From assembly GCA_028293325.1 (NCBI GenBank), contig JAQGPA010000106.1, positions 52,755 through 116,754 of the forward strand: a stretch of 64,000 nucleotides of DNA, in the 5' to 3' direction. Shown piece after piece: positions 49,336 to 59,775 of this stretch. This stretch comes from Pedosphaera sp. Lineage in GTDB: Bacteria; Verrucomicrobiota; Verrucomicrobiia; Limisphaerales; Pedosphaeraceae. Below the pieces are notes generated by a model. It worked only from the letters and a program-made list of their open reading frames with translations, did not search any database and was not told the DNA's origin. Made by a program: the position numbers and the translations under genes. Positions within the stretch are counted from its first letter, which is position 1. Each line of letters starts with the position of its first letter.

Positions 49336-49608
49336 ATGATCACACGCGTTGGAAAGATTGCGCGGTTGCCGTTGGCGGTGCGGACCGAATTGAATGAGCG
49401 GCTGCAGAATGGGGAGTCGCACCGGAATCTCGTTGCCTGGCTCAATGGGCTGCCGCCGGTGCAAGAGACGATGGCGCGGGAGTTTGGTGGCAGGCCGATC
49501 TCAGCTCCGAACATGACAGCGTGGAAGCAGGGTGGGTATATGGAATGGGAGATGCGCCGGAAAATATTCGAGCAGACGCGGATCCTAACCAGGGAATATC
49601 ATGGATAA
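49336..49608 (+). CDS. Small HTH-like protein, 90 aa
   Basis: RVGKIARLPLAVRTELNERLQNGESHRNLVAWLNGLP then APNMTAWKQGGYMEWEMRRK: the second part reads like a recognition helix (ISAPNMTAWKQGGY). Looks like small DNA-binding proteins of verrucomicrobial genomes and Mu-like phages. AAGGAAAACGATT leader. Confidence 0.6.
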   Translation: MITRVGKIARLPLAVRTELNERLQNGESHRNLVAWLNGLPPVQETMAREFGGRPISAPNMTAWKQGGYMEWEMRRKIFEQTRILTREYHG

Positions 49609-50453
49609 CAGGGAAAGGGTACTTCCGCACGGGTCACTGTGGGGACAACAAGGTAAAACAAGGTAACTTGAGGCAGTTCGAAAAATTAAGGCAAAACTTG
49701 AGGAAAATTTAGGTGAATTAAGCAGATTCGAGGCATGTTTTTTGAGGCGCTTGACCAGCCTATATGAAGACAAAACAAAATGTTTGGGGTTCCGGATGGG
49801 TGTCGCGCTTACAGCGCTTGGAGGGTGGCGGTGGGCAAAAGTCACCGGGGGGCGGTTTTGGAGCGCCGGGTGGTTCGGCTGGGACCGGCGGGGTCCTTCC
49901 GGACGGGTCATCAGACGCCACGCCTCGGCAGGCGGGAACGCCTACCACTACATCGGAGGTGCGTCAGCCCGGGCTATCACATGGCGGGCTTTCAGCCCTT
50001 TGGATGGTTCCGGGATCCGGGAACGGAAGGTATCGGAAGGCTAGTCAAGGTATCGGAAGGTTGTTTTTTTATGGGACAAGGTTGGTCAAGGTTCTGCCAC
50101 ACCCTCCGGGGTGGTGGGAGTTTTTTGGGGGCGGTTCCGGAGTGCTTGCGCACGGCCATTATGGGGACAACAAGCTGTAACAAGGTAAAACAAGGTGGAT
50201 ATTCTTATGGTCAAGTTGGAACAAGACGCTGGCGGACGACCCTTATGGAGAAAGCCGGCGCGATGGTTTCGGCACTGTTTGTTTTGCTCCGAGCTGGGTG
50301 TTGCGCAAGCGGGCGCCGGCGAGGATTTGCTTGCCCCGGCTTGCAATCTTGGGTATCGACATCATGTTCATTTCGTTCGGGTGGAAGGGGTTGGCGGATA
50401 AATGGGCGGCTCATTACGGCGCGCCTGACAACTCCGGCATAGAAAGTCATATC
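49609..50453. other. 845-bp stretch without a convincing gene
   Basis: Frames on both strands lack good starts and look random. Repeats: GGACAACAAG...AACAAGGTAAAACAAGGT near 49642 and 50163, and GGTCAAGGTATCGGAAGG twice near 50030-50060. Possibly decayed genes or a past insertion. Confidence 0.4.
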
Positions 50454-51362
50454 GTGGATAAAAAATTCTTCAGAGTTCGATCATCTACTGGCTCCAGTTC
50501 CGCGGGTGCCCGGCTGCGCGCCGCCCTCGAAGCGGAACGTCCCTTGCAAGTCATGGGGGTGATCAACGCCTATGCCGCCTTGCTGGCGGAAAAATCCGGT
50601 TTTCGCGCACTCTATCTTTCTGGTTCGGGCGTGGCGGTGGCTTCGTATGGGTTGCCGGACCTGGGAGTCACCACGCTGAACGATGTGCTGATTGACGTCA
50701 AACGCATTACCAGCACCACCACCCTGCCCTTGCTCGTGGATGCCGACACCGGCTGGGGTGATCCCGGGCGGACGGTCCGCAAAATGATCCAGGCCGGGGC
50801 GGCGGGCATTCACATGGAGGACCAGGTGGAGGCCAAGCGTTGCGGGCATCGACCGAACAAACAACTGGTGAGCACGGCGGAAATGGTGAAGCGGGTTCGG
50901 GCCGCAGCGGCGGGCAGGACGGATCCGGCATTTGTCATCATGGCACGGACCGATGCGGTGGCGGGTGAAGGCTTGGCGGCGGGAATTGAGCGGGCGTGCC
51001 GCTATCGCGATGCCGGGGCGGACATGATTTTTGCGGAGGCGCTGGGTGATCTGAAACAATATCGTAAATTTGTGAACGCGGTGCGGGTGCCGGTGCTGGC
51101 CAACATCACGGAATTCGGCAAGACGCCGATGTTCACCGTGGAGGAACTGCGTTCGGCGGGTGTGAGCCTGGCGCTATATCCCCTGACTGCCTTTCGGGCG
51201 ATGAGCGCGGCGGCGTTGAAGGTCTATCGCACTGTGCGCGCGCAGGGCACGCAAAAGGAGTTGCTGCCGGAAATGCAAACGCGCGCGGAATTGTATGAAT
51301 TTTTGAATTATACGATGTACGAGCAACGGATGGATGAGCTTTTCAAAAAACAAAAAGAGTAG
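50454..51362 (+). CDS. prpB: 2-Methylisocitrate lyase
   Basis: 302 aa from GTG 50454 (an upstream ATG at 50364 is in frame but extends past the family's start). [50 protein letters not shown] and TEFGKTPMF match PrpB along its whole length, including the KRCGH catalytic loop. Cleaves 2-methylisocitrate to pyruvate and succinate in propionate breakdown. Followed 32 bp later by prpC. Confidence 0.9.
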   Translation: MDKKFFRVRSSTGSSSAGARLRAALEAERPLQVMGVINAYAALLAEKSGFRALYLSGSGVAVASYGLPDLGVTTLNDVLIDVKRITSTTTLPLLVDADTGWGDPGRTVRKMIQAGAAGIHMEDQVEAKRCGHRPNKQLVSTAEMVKRVRAAAAGRTDPAFVIMARTDAVAGEGLAAGIERACRYRDAGADMIFAEALGDLKQYRKFVNAVRVPVLANITEFGKTPMFTVEELRSAGVSLALYPLTAFRAMSAAALKVYRTVRAQGTQKELLPEMQTRAELYEFLNYTMYEQRMDELFKKQKE

Positions 51363-51394
51363 CGGACGGATGAATCACCGATAAAAGCAACATT

Positions 51395-52516
51395 ATGAGT
51401 GCAGACAAAAAACCGGGCGGGCTGGCGGGAATCGTGGCGGGTGAAACGGCCATCAGCACAGTGGGCAAAGAGGGAATGGGACTGACCTATCGCGGGTATT
51501 CGATCAATGAACTGGCTGAGCGCGCAACCTTTGAAGAAGTCGCTTACCTGTTGATCTACGGGAAGCTGCCAAACGGAAACGAACTGTCGGCGTATCGCCA
51601 GCGATTGATTTCGCTGCGCGGCCTGCCGGCGGCGCTGAAAACGGCGTTGGAATTGTTGCCGGCCAGCACGAACCCGATGGATGTTTTGCGCAGCGGTTGC
51701 TCCGTCTTGGGTTGCCTGGAACCCGAGGGGCCGGGACGGGATCAATATCAAGTGGCGGACCGGCTACTGGCGGCATTTCCCTCGATGCTGCTTTACTGGC
51801 TGCATTTCAGCAAGACAGGCAAACGGATTGAGACGCAAACGGATGATCCGACCATGGCTGCGCATTTCCTGCATCTGTTACAGGGTAAACCGGCGGATGA
51901 CCTTCACGTGCGGGCGATGGATGCCTCGCTCATTCTCTACGCGGAACATGAATTCAATGCCTCGACTTTTTCCACCCGCATCACCATCTCGACGTTGTCT
52001 GATTTTTATTCGGCAATCACGTCAGGGATTGGCACCTTGCGCGGACCTTTGCATGGCGGCGCGAACGAGGAAGCGATGGCGCTCATTCAAAAATTCAAAA
52101 CACCGGATGAAGCCGAAGCGGGGTTAATGGCGATGTTGGCCAAAAAGGAACTGATCATGGGATTTGGGCATCGCGTGTATAAGATTTCCGACCCGCGATC
52201 CGGCGTGATCAAGGATTGGGCGAAGAAATTGGCCGGGGTCATGGGCGACCAGCGGATTTATCCGATCTCCGAGCGGATCGAGGCGGTGATGTGGCGGGAG
52301 AAGAAGCTGTTTCCAAACCTGGATTTCTACAGTGCGGCGGCGTATTATTTTTGCGGCATCCCCACCCCGTTGTTCACGCCGCTGTTTGTGATCTCACGCA
52401 CCTCGGGCTGGGCGGCGCACATCATGGAACAGCGTGGCAATAACCGGCTGATCCGGCCGACGGCGGAATACACCGGGCCGGCGCCCCGTCCGTTTGTGCC
52501 AATTGACAAACGTTAA
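51395..52516 (+). CDS. prpC: 2-Methylcitrate synthase
   Basis: 373 aa, PrpC-length citrate synthase fold. Catalytic residues are present in LHGGANEEAM (His), GFGHRVYK (His) and FPNLDFYSA (Asp). Condenses propionyl-CoA with oxaloacetate. Between prpB and prpD, so methylcitrate rather than citrate synthase is likely. Confidence 0.88.
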   Translation: MSADKKPGGLAGIVAGETAISTVGKEGMGLTYRGYSINELAERATFEEVAYLLIYGKLPNGNELSAYRQRLISLRGLPAALKTALELLPASTNPMDVLRSGCSVLGCLEPEGPGRDQYQVADRLLAAFPSMLLYWLHFSKTGKRIETQTDDPTMAAHFLHLLQGKPADDLHVRAMDASLILYAEHEFNASTFSTRITISTLSDFYSAITSGIGTLRGPLHGGANEEAMALIQKFKTPDEAEAGLMAMLAKKELIMGFGHRVYKISDPRSGVIKDWAKKLAGVMGDQRIYPISERIEAVMWREKKLFPNLDFYSAAAYYFCGIPTPLFTPLFVISRTSGWAAHIMEQRGNNRLIRPTAEYTGPAPRPFVPIDKR

Positions 52517-52539
52517 TAAGACAAACCATACTAGCCATC

Positions 52540-52835
52540 ATGTCCCGGTCCCATCGCACTTTAGGTGGCGGACCTGCGCATTATATCATGCAGCGGCGAG
52601 GCTTCACACTGATTGAACGGCTCGTGGTGATTGCCATCATCGGCATTCTCGCGGGCCTGCCCCTGCCCGCCGGATCACCGCCAAAATCAAAGGCCAGGGC
52701 ATTCAACGCATGAACAACCACAAGCAATTAACATTCGCGTGGAAAATGTGCTCGGAGATCAAGCGCCGGGCGGATGACCGAACCATGCCGGAAATGTCAC
52801 CGATCAATTCTCCTCGCCCAATAACAACGACGTAA
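52540..52835 (+). pseudogene. Decayed prepilin-type (GFTLIE) protein gene
   Basis: MQRRGFTLIERLVVIAIIGILAGLP is the prepilin cleavage/methylation signature, with R in place of L after GFTLIE. After LPLP the frame breaks: a different frame continues with KIKGQGIQRMNNHKQLTFAWKM, typical of verrucomicrobial pseudopilins, and ends at 52835. At least one indel. Lies between prpC and prpD. Confidence 0.8.
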
Positions 52836-52929
52836 GTTGGTTGCAAGCACACGCCACGCGCGAAAGCCGATAAGATTATTCTCCCACCGACCCGCCGACT
52901 GCCCTAGACTTGGAAGCGACATTTTATTT

Positions 52930-54372
52930 ATGAACGAGCCTGCCAGTAACTTACGTCCGCCGCCGGATCGCCTGTTGGTGGAAATTGCCGACTATGTCTC
53001 GCAATATGAGATCAAGAGCGAGGAAGCCTACGCCACCGCGCGATATTGTTTGATGGATACGCTGGGCTGCGGATTGCTCGCGTTGCAATATCCGGCCTGC
53101 ACCAAATTGCTGGGGCCGGTCGTGCCCGGGACGATAGTGCCCAATGGCGCGCGGGTGCCCGGCACACGTTTCGAACTGGACCCGGTCACGGCTGCGTTCA
53201 ACATCGGCTGCGCCATTCGCTGGCTCGACTTCAATGACACCTGGCTGGCAGCGGAATGGGGCCATCCTTCGGACAACCTAGGCGCCATCCTGGCAGTGGC
53301 GGATTTTCTAAGCCGCCGTAATGTGGCGGAGGCCAAAAAGCCGCTCACGGTCCGCGACGTGTTGACGGCAATGATCAAGGCCCACGAAATCCAGGGTGTG
53401 CTGGCCTTGGAAAACAGTTTCAACCGCGTGGGACTTGATCATGTGCTGCTCGTGCGCATTGCATCAACCGCGGTGGCAACCCAGATGCTTGGCGGAAATC
53501 ACGGCCAGATCATCAATGCCGTTTCGAACGCATGGCTCGACGGCGGGGCATTGCGCACGTATCGGCACGCGCCGAACACAGGTTCGCGCAAATCCTGGGC
53601 GGCGGGCGATGCGACCAGCCGGGCTGTGCAACATGCACTGATGGCGCTCAAGGGTGAAATGGGTTATCCATCCGCCCTCTCCGCCAAGACGTGGGGTTTC
53701 TCCGATGTTTTGTTCAAAGGCCAACCGATCAAAGTGGCCCGGCCGTTTGGCTCCTATGTCATGGAACATATCTTATTCAAGATTTCCTTCCCAGCCGAAT
53801 TTCACGCGCAGACAGCGGTGGAGGCGGCGATTACTCTGCATCCGTTGGTGAAGGACCGGTGGGATGACATTGAGCAAATCGCCATTGCCACGCATGAATC
53901 CGCCATTCGCATCATCGACAAATCCGGGCCGTTGCACAATCCGGCGGACCGCGATCATTGTTTGCAATACATGACTGCGATCGGCCTGCTCTTTGGCGCC
54001 CTGACGGCGGATCATTATGAAGAGGCGACGGCGAAGGACTTGCGGGTGGACGCGTTGCGCGCCCGGATGGTGGTGAAAGAGGAGAAGCGTTACAGCCGCG
54101 ATTATCTGGATCCGGACAAGCGTTCGATCGCCAATGCCGTGCAGGTGTTCTTTAAGGATGGCACATCCACCCCAAAAGTTGTGGTGGAATATCCTGTGGG
54201 TCACCGGCGGCGGCGCGCGGAAGGGCTTCCGTTGTTGTTGAACAAATTCAAGGCGAGCCTGGTTTCCCGGCTGCCAGCGCATCGCGTGGAGAACATTCTA
54301 AATGTCTGTCATGACCCGGCGCGCCTGGAAGCGGCGCCGGTGAATGAGTTTGTGGATTATTTTGTTATCTGA
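52930..54372 (+). CDS. prpD: 2-Methylcitrate dehydratase (MmgE/PrpD family)
   Basis: 480 aa from ATG 52930, close to the 483 aa of E. coli Prp[58 protein letters not shown] and [17 protein letters not shown] are PrpD hallmarks. Dehydrates 2-methylcitrate. Completes prpBCD. Confidence 0.92.
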   Translation: MNEPASNLRPPPDRLLVEIADYVSQYEIKSEEAYATARYCLMDTLGCGLLALQYPACTKLLGPVVPGTIVPNGARVPGTRFELDPVTAAFNIGCAIRWLDFNDTWLAAEWGHPSDNLGAILAVADFLSRRNVAEAKKPLTVRDVLTAMIKAHEIQGVLALENSFNRVGLDHVLLVRIASTAVATQMLGGNHGQIINAVSNAWLDGGALRTYRHAPNTGSRKSWAAGDATSRAVQHALMALKGEMGYPSALSAKTWGFSDVLFKGQPIKVARPFGSYVMEHILFKISFPAEFHAQTAVEAAITLHPLVKDRWDDIEQIAIATHESAIRIIDKSGPLHNPADRDHCLQYMTAIGLLFGALTADHYEEATAKDLRVDALRARMVVKEEKRYSRDYLDPDKRSIANAVQVFFKDGTSTPKVVVEYPVGHRRRRAEGLPLLLNKFKASLVSRLPAHRVENILNVCHDPARLEAAPVNEFVDYFVI

Positions 54373-54382
54373 AGCGTAATTT

Positions 54383-55165
54383 ATGGCATCGAGACTGACG
54401 GGAAAATGGGTTTTGATTACCGGGGCTTCGAGCGGATTCGGCGCCGCCGCCGCGCTCGCCTTTGCTGCGGAAGGGGCCAAGCTGCTCATCGGCGCACGCC
54501 GGGTCGATCGGCTGGAATCAGTTGCAGCCGAGGCGCTGAAGCGAGGCGCGCCGGCAGCGTATTTTCAGGTGCTCGATGTCAGCAAAACGGCCAGTGCAAA
54601 TTCGTTTATTGATTGGGCCCGCACGAAAACCAATCAGTTGGATGTGCTGATTAATAATGCCGGTGGCGCCATGGGCATCGACCTGGTGGCCGATGGCAAG
54701 GATGAGGATTGGGAAACCATGTTGCAAACAAACGTCCTCGGCGTATTGCGCATGACCCGCGCCGCCCTGCCGCTCATGATCAATAATCCCGGTGGTTCCA
54801 TAATCAATATTGGCTCATTTGCGGCGCGGACCGCATATGAGGGTGGTGCGGCTTACTGCGCGGCGAAAGCCGGTGAATTGCAAATCACCCGCGTGCTGCG
54901 ACTCGAATTAAGCGGTACCGGGCTGAGGGTCAGCTCCATCGATCCCGGACTCGCGGAAACGGAATTCTCATTGGTGCGTTTCAAAGGCGACGTTGCCCGC
55001 GCGAAAAAGCCATACGAGGGAACCGAGCCGCTCACGGCGGAAGACATCGCTGAGGTGTTGGTTTGGGTCGCAAATCGCCCGCCGCATGTGAACATTGATG
55101 AAATGCTCATCAAGCCGACGGACCAGGCGGCCATCCATAAAGTCCATCGCCGTAAAAAAATTTGA
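54383..55165 (+). CDS. Short-chain dehydrogenase/reductase (YdfG-like)
   Basis: 260 aa. TGASSGFG (14-21), NNAGG (about 91), S-x-n-Y-C-A-A-K active site (about 145-163), and the carboxyl PHVNIDEMLIKPTDQA, as in 3-hydroxy acid/serine dehydrogenases. 10 bp after prpD. May act on a 3-hydroxypropionate-type intermediate; this is inference from the neighbours. Confidence 0.85.
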   Translation: MASRLTGKWVLITGASSGFGAAAALAFAAEGAKLLIGARRVDRLESVAAEALKRGAPAAYFQVLDVSKTASANSFIDWARTKTNQLDVLINNAGGAMGIDLVADGKDEDWETMLQTNVLGVLRMTRAALPLMINNPGGSIINIGSFAARTAYEGGAAYCAAKAGELQITRVLRLELSGTGLRVSSIDPGLAETEFSLVRFKGDVARAKKPYEGTEPLTAEDIAEVLVWVANRPPHVNIDEMLIKPTDQAAIHKVHRRKKI

Positions 55166-55205
55166 GGAGTTGCCAATGCGCCTGACGGTCTTGACCAGCG
55201 TCAGG

Positions 55206-56396
55206 TCAGATACCGCGGTTTGCCCGCCAAAGCATGACTGCGCCGATCGCTTGAAAGATGAAGTTTGGCAGCCAGATGATCAAATGGGGCGCCCATTCGG
55301 GATGGGTTTGCAGCGACAAGCCAAGGAGGACGAAGCTGTAATAAATCGTTACCAGGATCAAGGCCATCGCAATGCCCACATTGGTTTCCCGGCGATGCGC
55401 GCGAATTCCCAGGGGAATCCCAATCAGCGTAAAGCCGAAACAGGCAAAGGAAAACGCGACTTGCCGATGCATCTGCACCCGGATGGACATGGTCATATCC
55501 TCTTTCTGCTGTCGGATGATCTGCAAGATATTGGCCAACTCCTCAGAGCTCAACCGATGGGAATCGGGCTCGCTGAAATGTTGCTCCAATTCGCGCAATT
55601 GCACTCGCAACTGATGAAATGTCATGTCGCTCACGCCCGGTTTGCCATCGGACAGAGTGGTTTGTTTAATCGACAATGGATATTCAGAGGCATTAGCCAT
55701 AAACGGGATCCATTTGTCACCGTCGCGCTTCTCCTGGCGCAAGTCTTCCAGATGCAGAAACGTCTGCTGGTTGGTGGTCTGTGGGTCGAGGGTGTAGATT
55801 TTACCGCGGGGCGCCAAGGTGATGGATTCGACTTTTTCCTCATCATCCAAAGTGTAAATCTGAACATCACTGAGTTCGTTGCCGTCGGTTTTTCCGACAT
55901 AAAGAATGTAACCGGGACTTTGCTTGGAGCGCGGAATGGTAATGAACCTGCCTTCCGGCACTGCGGCGGCCATTATTTTGGCACTCGCTCGTCTCAAAAG
56001 ATTTTGGTAGGCCACGCGACACCGGGGCGCAATCTCCATGTTAACCAGCGCGCTGACACCGCAAAGCAAAAGGCTCAACAGCAAGATGGGGCTGACCAGC
56101 GCCACCAGGCTGATGCCACTGGATCGCACCGCAGTCAATTCCTGGTCGGCGCTAAACCGCCCGAAGACCAGCAACGCCGCCGTCAACATTCCCATGGGCA
56201 GGGCAAAAGCCAGCACCCAGGGAATGAGCAAACCGATTGCTTGAATAACCAGGCCCAGCGTCGCCTGACGACTAATCAAAAGAACCAGGATCTCCTTGAG
56301 TATATTTCCCAACAGCAACACAAGGGTGAAGACCGCCACGGTCATCACCAGCGTCGCCAGCACTTGCCGGGTCAAATAGAAATGCAAAGTTTTCAT
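55206..56396 (-). CDS. LptF/LptG-family permease (YjgP/YjgQ)
   Basis: 396 aa. Starts MKTLHFYLTRQVLATLVMTV with the first of about six membrane segments, has the periplasmic beta-jellyroll (about 130-260), and three carboxyl TM segments. ELTAVRSSGISLVALVSPI is the coupling region that meets the LptB ATPase. Exports lipopolysaccharide. A second permease and LptB are elsewhere. Confidence 0.88.
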   Translation of the reverse strand: MKTLHFYLTRQVLATLVMTVAVFTLVLLLGNILKEILVLLISRQATLGLVIQAIGLLIPWVLAFALPMGMLTAALLVFGRFSADQELTAVRSSGISLVALVSPILLLSLLLCGVSALVNMEIAPRCRVAYQNLLRRASAKIMAAAVPEGRFITIPRSKQSPGYILYVGKTDGNELSDVQIYTLDDEEKVESITLAPRGKIYTLDPQTTNQQTFLHLEDLRQEKRDGDKWIPFMANASEYPLSIKQTTLSDGKPGVSDMTFHQLRVQLRELEQHFSEPDSHRLSSEELANILQIIRQQKEDMTMSIRVQMHRQVAFSFACFGFTLIGIPLGIRAHRRETNVGIAMALILVTIYYSFVLLGLSLQTHPEWAPHLIIWLPNFIFQAIGAVMLWRANRGI

Positions 56397-56528
56397 CCGG
56401 ACTTTACGCGATTGGGCCTGTTGCCAAACTCACACGCTAAGCCCAACTTGGAGCCAATCCAAGTCTTTAAGCTGAAGTCGTCTGGGCCGGAAAGCCAAAT
56501 TAAGAAGCGGCGCAAACCATTGGGGAGG

Positions 56529-56604
<76 letters not shown>

Positions 56605-56690
56605 AACCAACCAAGCGGGCAAACACGAAACCGCATTTTCCCGCAAATTGATTTTTTACTAATACTAGGCTTCTGGCCTAGTCTTCCAAA

Positions 56691-58079
56691 ATGCAACGCG
56701 ATCAGACGCGCCAAGACGAGAAAAGACCCGCAATCCGCAAGCCGCGGCGCAAGGTGGGCGTTTACAACCGCGTGTTCAACACGCCCAAGGGCTTGGAGTT
56801 TGACGAGGCGCGCGATCGCGTCCGTGGCCTCTGGGAAAAACAGAGTCACTACTACGCTCAGCTCAATGCCAATGACGGCAAGCCACATCGTTACAAACTC
56901 GATCACGCCAAAACTATAGCGGAGGCACAGGAGGGAGCGCAAGTTCTTAAATTTCTACAGAAGCAAGAAGAGCTTTTCCCGCCGGGACAGGAGGCGCTCA
57001 CAGCAGGCCCGACCAAGCTGACCGTCGCCGAGGGCTGCACCGGATACCGGTCGAGATGGGACACTCTCAAAAAGAAAGACCCCAGCACTTACCACAGGGA
57101 AGATTCCAGCTTCAAAAAGTGGACTGAGAAATTCGGCAACGGATTGCTCGCCGGTGTGAACGAGAAAATCCTGCTCCAGTTCGCCGAATGGCGCACCGAG
57201 GCGCACGGTGTAGGTGGCCGCGCCATCGACCTCGACGTACTCCACCTGAATCACGTCGTCAATTGGGGCATTACCATGGCGCACCTTCCCAAGGACCACC
57301 CCCGGTGGGTCTGGAAGAGCTTGGCGGAGGCGCCGTCGAAAGACGATCTCTTGACCCCAGGCCAGACGGACGAGCTATGCAACGCGGCGTTGCTGGACCC
57401 AAAAGTCCTGGCCATGCTCCCTCTGAAATACCGACACCTCCGTGAACGGAACGTAACCGCAGGGCAATCGTTCCACGATTACCTCCGGCTGTTGCAACAT
57501 TCCGGCGGGCGTGAACACGAAACTTGCCTGCAAGAATGGACAAACGTGACGTGGACCACGTTAGCGAAACGCGACGGTGACGGCGGCCCGGAGTTCAAGA
57601 AGGGCGAGAAAATTCCCGGCAACCTATTTTTCCCGGGTGCCAATGCAAAGGCCGGGGGAGGAGAGTCGGCGGAGGATCGCCGGGTGCCTTTTCACGCGGC
57701 CCTGGAAGATCACTTGCTCGCTATGCATGCGCGAAGTGATCCAGCGAACAACTGGATGTTCCCAGGCCGGGACGCCACCAAGCCCATCTCCCGGTTCAAC
57801 AAACAACTGGACCGCGTGAAATCCGAGCTCCGTGAGGCGTGGGAGGCGAAGGCGTCAGCCGCAGAGAGGGAGAAATTCCAGTGGTTCGACTACGTGACCT
57901 TCCAGTGGTTCCGGCACTATTTTATTTCCCATTGCGTGATGGCAGGAATTGATTACAAAACGATCGCAGTCTGGGTCAGCCACCGGGACGGCGGAGTGCT
58001 CATTGGCCGGTTGTATGGACACCTGGATCCGACTCACGGACAGAAGATGGCCGGGAAGCTGGACGCACACCTTGCCTAG
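56691..58079 (+). CDS. Tyrosine recombinase/integrase
   Basis: 462 aa. The R of Box I is in SGGREHETCLQEW (about 273); Box II reads FQWFRHYFISH, so the usual H-x-x-R is Q-x-x-R; VSHRDGG has the second His, and Tyr (about 442) is in RLYGHLDPTH. Intact frame. It points away from tRNA-Phe from its 5' side, which is unusual: most elements integrate at tRNA 3' ends. A remnant island or a domesticated integrase is possible. Confidence 0.85.
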   Translation: MQRDQTRQDEKRPAIRKPRRKVGVYNRVFNTPKGLEFDEARDRVRGLWEKQSHYYAQLNANDGKPHRYKLDHAKTIAEAQEGAQVLKFLQKQEELFPPGQEALTAGPTKLTVAEGCTGYRSRWDTLKKKDPSTYHREDSSFKKWTEKFGNGLLAGVNEKILLQFAEWRTEAHGVGGRAIDLDVLHLNHVVNWGITMAHLPKDHPRWVWKSLAEAPSKDDLLTPGQTDELCNAALLDPKVLAMLPLKYRHLRERNVTAGQSFHDYLRLLQHSGGREHETCLQEWTNVTWTTLAKRDGDGGPEFKKGEKIPGNLFFPGANAKAGGGESAEDRRVPFHAALEDHLLAMHARSDPANNWMFPGRDATKPISRFNKQLDRVKSELREAWEAKASAAEREKFQWFDYVTFQWFRHYFISHCVMAGIDYKTIAVWVSHRDGGVLIGRLYGHLDPTHGQKMAGKLDAHLA

Positions 58080-58085
58080 CGCCTT

Positions 58086-58328
58086 CATTGCCGTGGCGCC
58101 GCTCGGTTCGCGCTTGAACTCTCCGGCCTTCGCGCGGGCCCAGAATTTGTTGATGGCCTCGGTGGTCACGAACAGATATCCATCGATGTTTAGCGTCTCG
58201 ACCCAGCCCGCCTTGCGCCAGCGCCAACCTGTGGCGGGCGACTTGCCAATCTGGCTGAGCCAAAAGCCGAACTCGATCCCGCCCGCATTGGGCAACTCAT
58301 TTCCAATTTGTTCCTGTCCAACGTTCAC
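58086..58328 (-). CDS. Excisionase-like HTH protein, convergent with the integrase
   Basis: IGKSPATGWRWRKAGWVETLNIDGYLFVTTEAINKFWARAKAGEF (about residues 27-71) has the excisionase/HTH_17-like form. ATG 58328. The true carboxyl end is uncertain: the open frame continues antisense through the integrase to 57855 (157 aa), of which only the first 80 or so look like protein. May be truncated. Confidence 0.55.
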
Positions 58329-58424
58329 CTCTGGGTTTACTGTTTTTCACGAGATAATCAGTCAGAAAAATCATCCGTTTTGCAAATATCATAGGTTGCA
58401 AAATCGACACTTTGCTATACAGAA

Positions 58425-59696
58425 TTAGCGGAATTTCAATATCACATCAAATGCGACTGTCAGCTCCGACCGTTCGCGGTTGGAGGAACTGAAGGCGCCG
58501 AAAGCGGGTTTCGAGGCAAAATCTCCCCGGATCTCAGGACGAAAATTGATCCACTTATTGGGCATTACGTTCAGGCCACCGGTCACCTCACCGAATGTCG
58601 CTGCCACACCCGTGCGCGCCCCGTCCCGGTCGTAGAACCACTCCCCTCGTCCATTCAAATCCAGATGCTGATTCAGGTGATAGGTCAGGATGGTAAAGCA
58701 GCCATAAGCTGGAGACGTTCGATTAACCGCAGGGTCGTTGAAATCCCAGGAACCATAGACCAGGAATTCCTGGGTCAACCGGCGAGACCAGTTGTGCTTC
58801 ACTCCGGCCCCGGCGCCGGTTTGCCAGGAACCCAGGTGGCCGGTGGCAACGGGGAATGGCTCGGGACCGGTGTACACGGCCGCACTCACCGTCGTTTGCT
58901 TCTCGGGGTCGAGCGAGTAAATGGCCTTGGCCAGGTAACAGGGGCTGCTTCCCCGAAGGCTGAAGAAAGTATTGAAACCGAGGATCACGCTTCCCATAAT
59001 ATCAAGCTGGTCCGTGGCATGCCAGGTGGCCGTCGCGGCCGTGCTTCCCACCTGGTAATGGATCCAAAAGTAGGTTTCCGAGTACATCGGCCTATAGGGA
59101 GCCATCAAAGTCTCGTATCCGATCTGAACGTTTTGCCGGCCCAGTAGCAGATCTACCCCGCCTTCGGAGAGTGCGGGCATGTGCAGTGACAGGTAGAGCT
59201 GCCGGAAGTCCGTGCCGAATCGTGGGTCCGTTGGGCCAAAACCGTTCTGTGGCCGTAGCAAAGCAGCATCTGAGCCGGCATAGAAGTCGCTGCGAAAACC
59301 CCAAGACCAGTCGTTGGTGAGAGGTTTTCGCTCGATAATGAGCCATACGGCGTTAAAGAGGAATTGGTTGCCGAAACGGTTGGGAGTGGGGGCGTTTGCC
59401 AGCAACCCGCTGCCAGCCGACGAATAAGTGTACCCGCCTTCAACCCAACCGTAAACGTCCACGCGCCTTGCTTGCAGCCAATCTCTGTACTCGGTGTCCG
59501 CAAAGAACGGAGGCAGCTTTTCGGGAGTCACCGAGCCAAGAACTGGCGGCTTCTGTGCTTCAACCTCCGGCTGTGCCAACTGCCCCTTGCTCTCAGGCGC
59601 GGATGATTGCTGCCCAAAGGCCGGCTTGGCCAGCGACAAACATCCCATGGCGTAGATCAAAAGTCTTAGACGGGCCTTTTTGGGGTGCAAACGCAT
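58425..59696 (-). CDS. BBP2/OmpL-like outer-membrane porin
   Basis: 423 aa from ATG 59696. Signal peptide MRLHPKKARLRLLIYAMGCLSLAKPAFGQ. Alternating amphipathic beta strands (VDVYGWVEGGYTYSSAG, FRQLYLSLHMPAL, YETYFWIHYQVGSTAA-like segments), ending in an aromatic residue strand ...FDVILKFR. DUF3570/BBP2-type barrel common in Verrucomicrobiota. Next to an MFS carrier and PoxB, so it may admit organic acids. Confidence 0.8.
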   Translation of the reverse strand: MRLHPKKARLRLLIYAMGCLSLAKPAFGQQSSAPESKGQLAQPEVEAQKPPVLGSVTPEKLPPFFADTEYRDWLQARRVDVYGWVEGGYTYSSAGSGLLANAPTPNRFGNQFLFNAVWLIIERKPLTNDWSWGFRSDFYAGSDAALLRPQNGFGPTDPRFGTDFRQLYLSLHMPALSEGGVDLLLGRQNVQIGYETLMAPYRPMYSETYFWIHYQVGSTAATATWHATDQLDIMGSVILGFNTFFSLRGSSPCYLAKAIYSLDPEKQTTVSAAVYTGPEPFPVATGHLGSWQTGAGAGVKHNWSRRLTQEFLVYGSWDFNDPAVNRTSPAYGCFTILTYHLNQHLDLNGRGEWFYDRDGARTGVAATFGEVTGGLNVMPNKWINFRPEIRGDFASKPAFGAFSSSNRERSELTVAFDVILKFR

Positions 59697-59775
59697 ACTC
59701 TCGACAGGGGTGCTCGCATAAGAAAGGAATACCGCGTCCAATGAATTGGCAGCCTTCATCCTAACGGCTTTTCCT

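Noticed and set aside
49780..50442. A 220-aa plus frame
   Set aside because: Mixed Arg/Gly/Cys composition, no ribosome site, and crosses repeats; no family resemblance.
57855..58085. Extension of the excisionase-like protein through the integrase
   Set aside because: Antisense to the integrase catalytic domain; only the first ~80 residues look like protein.
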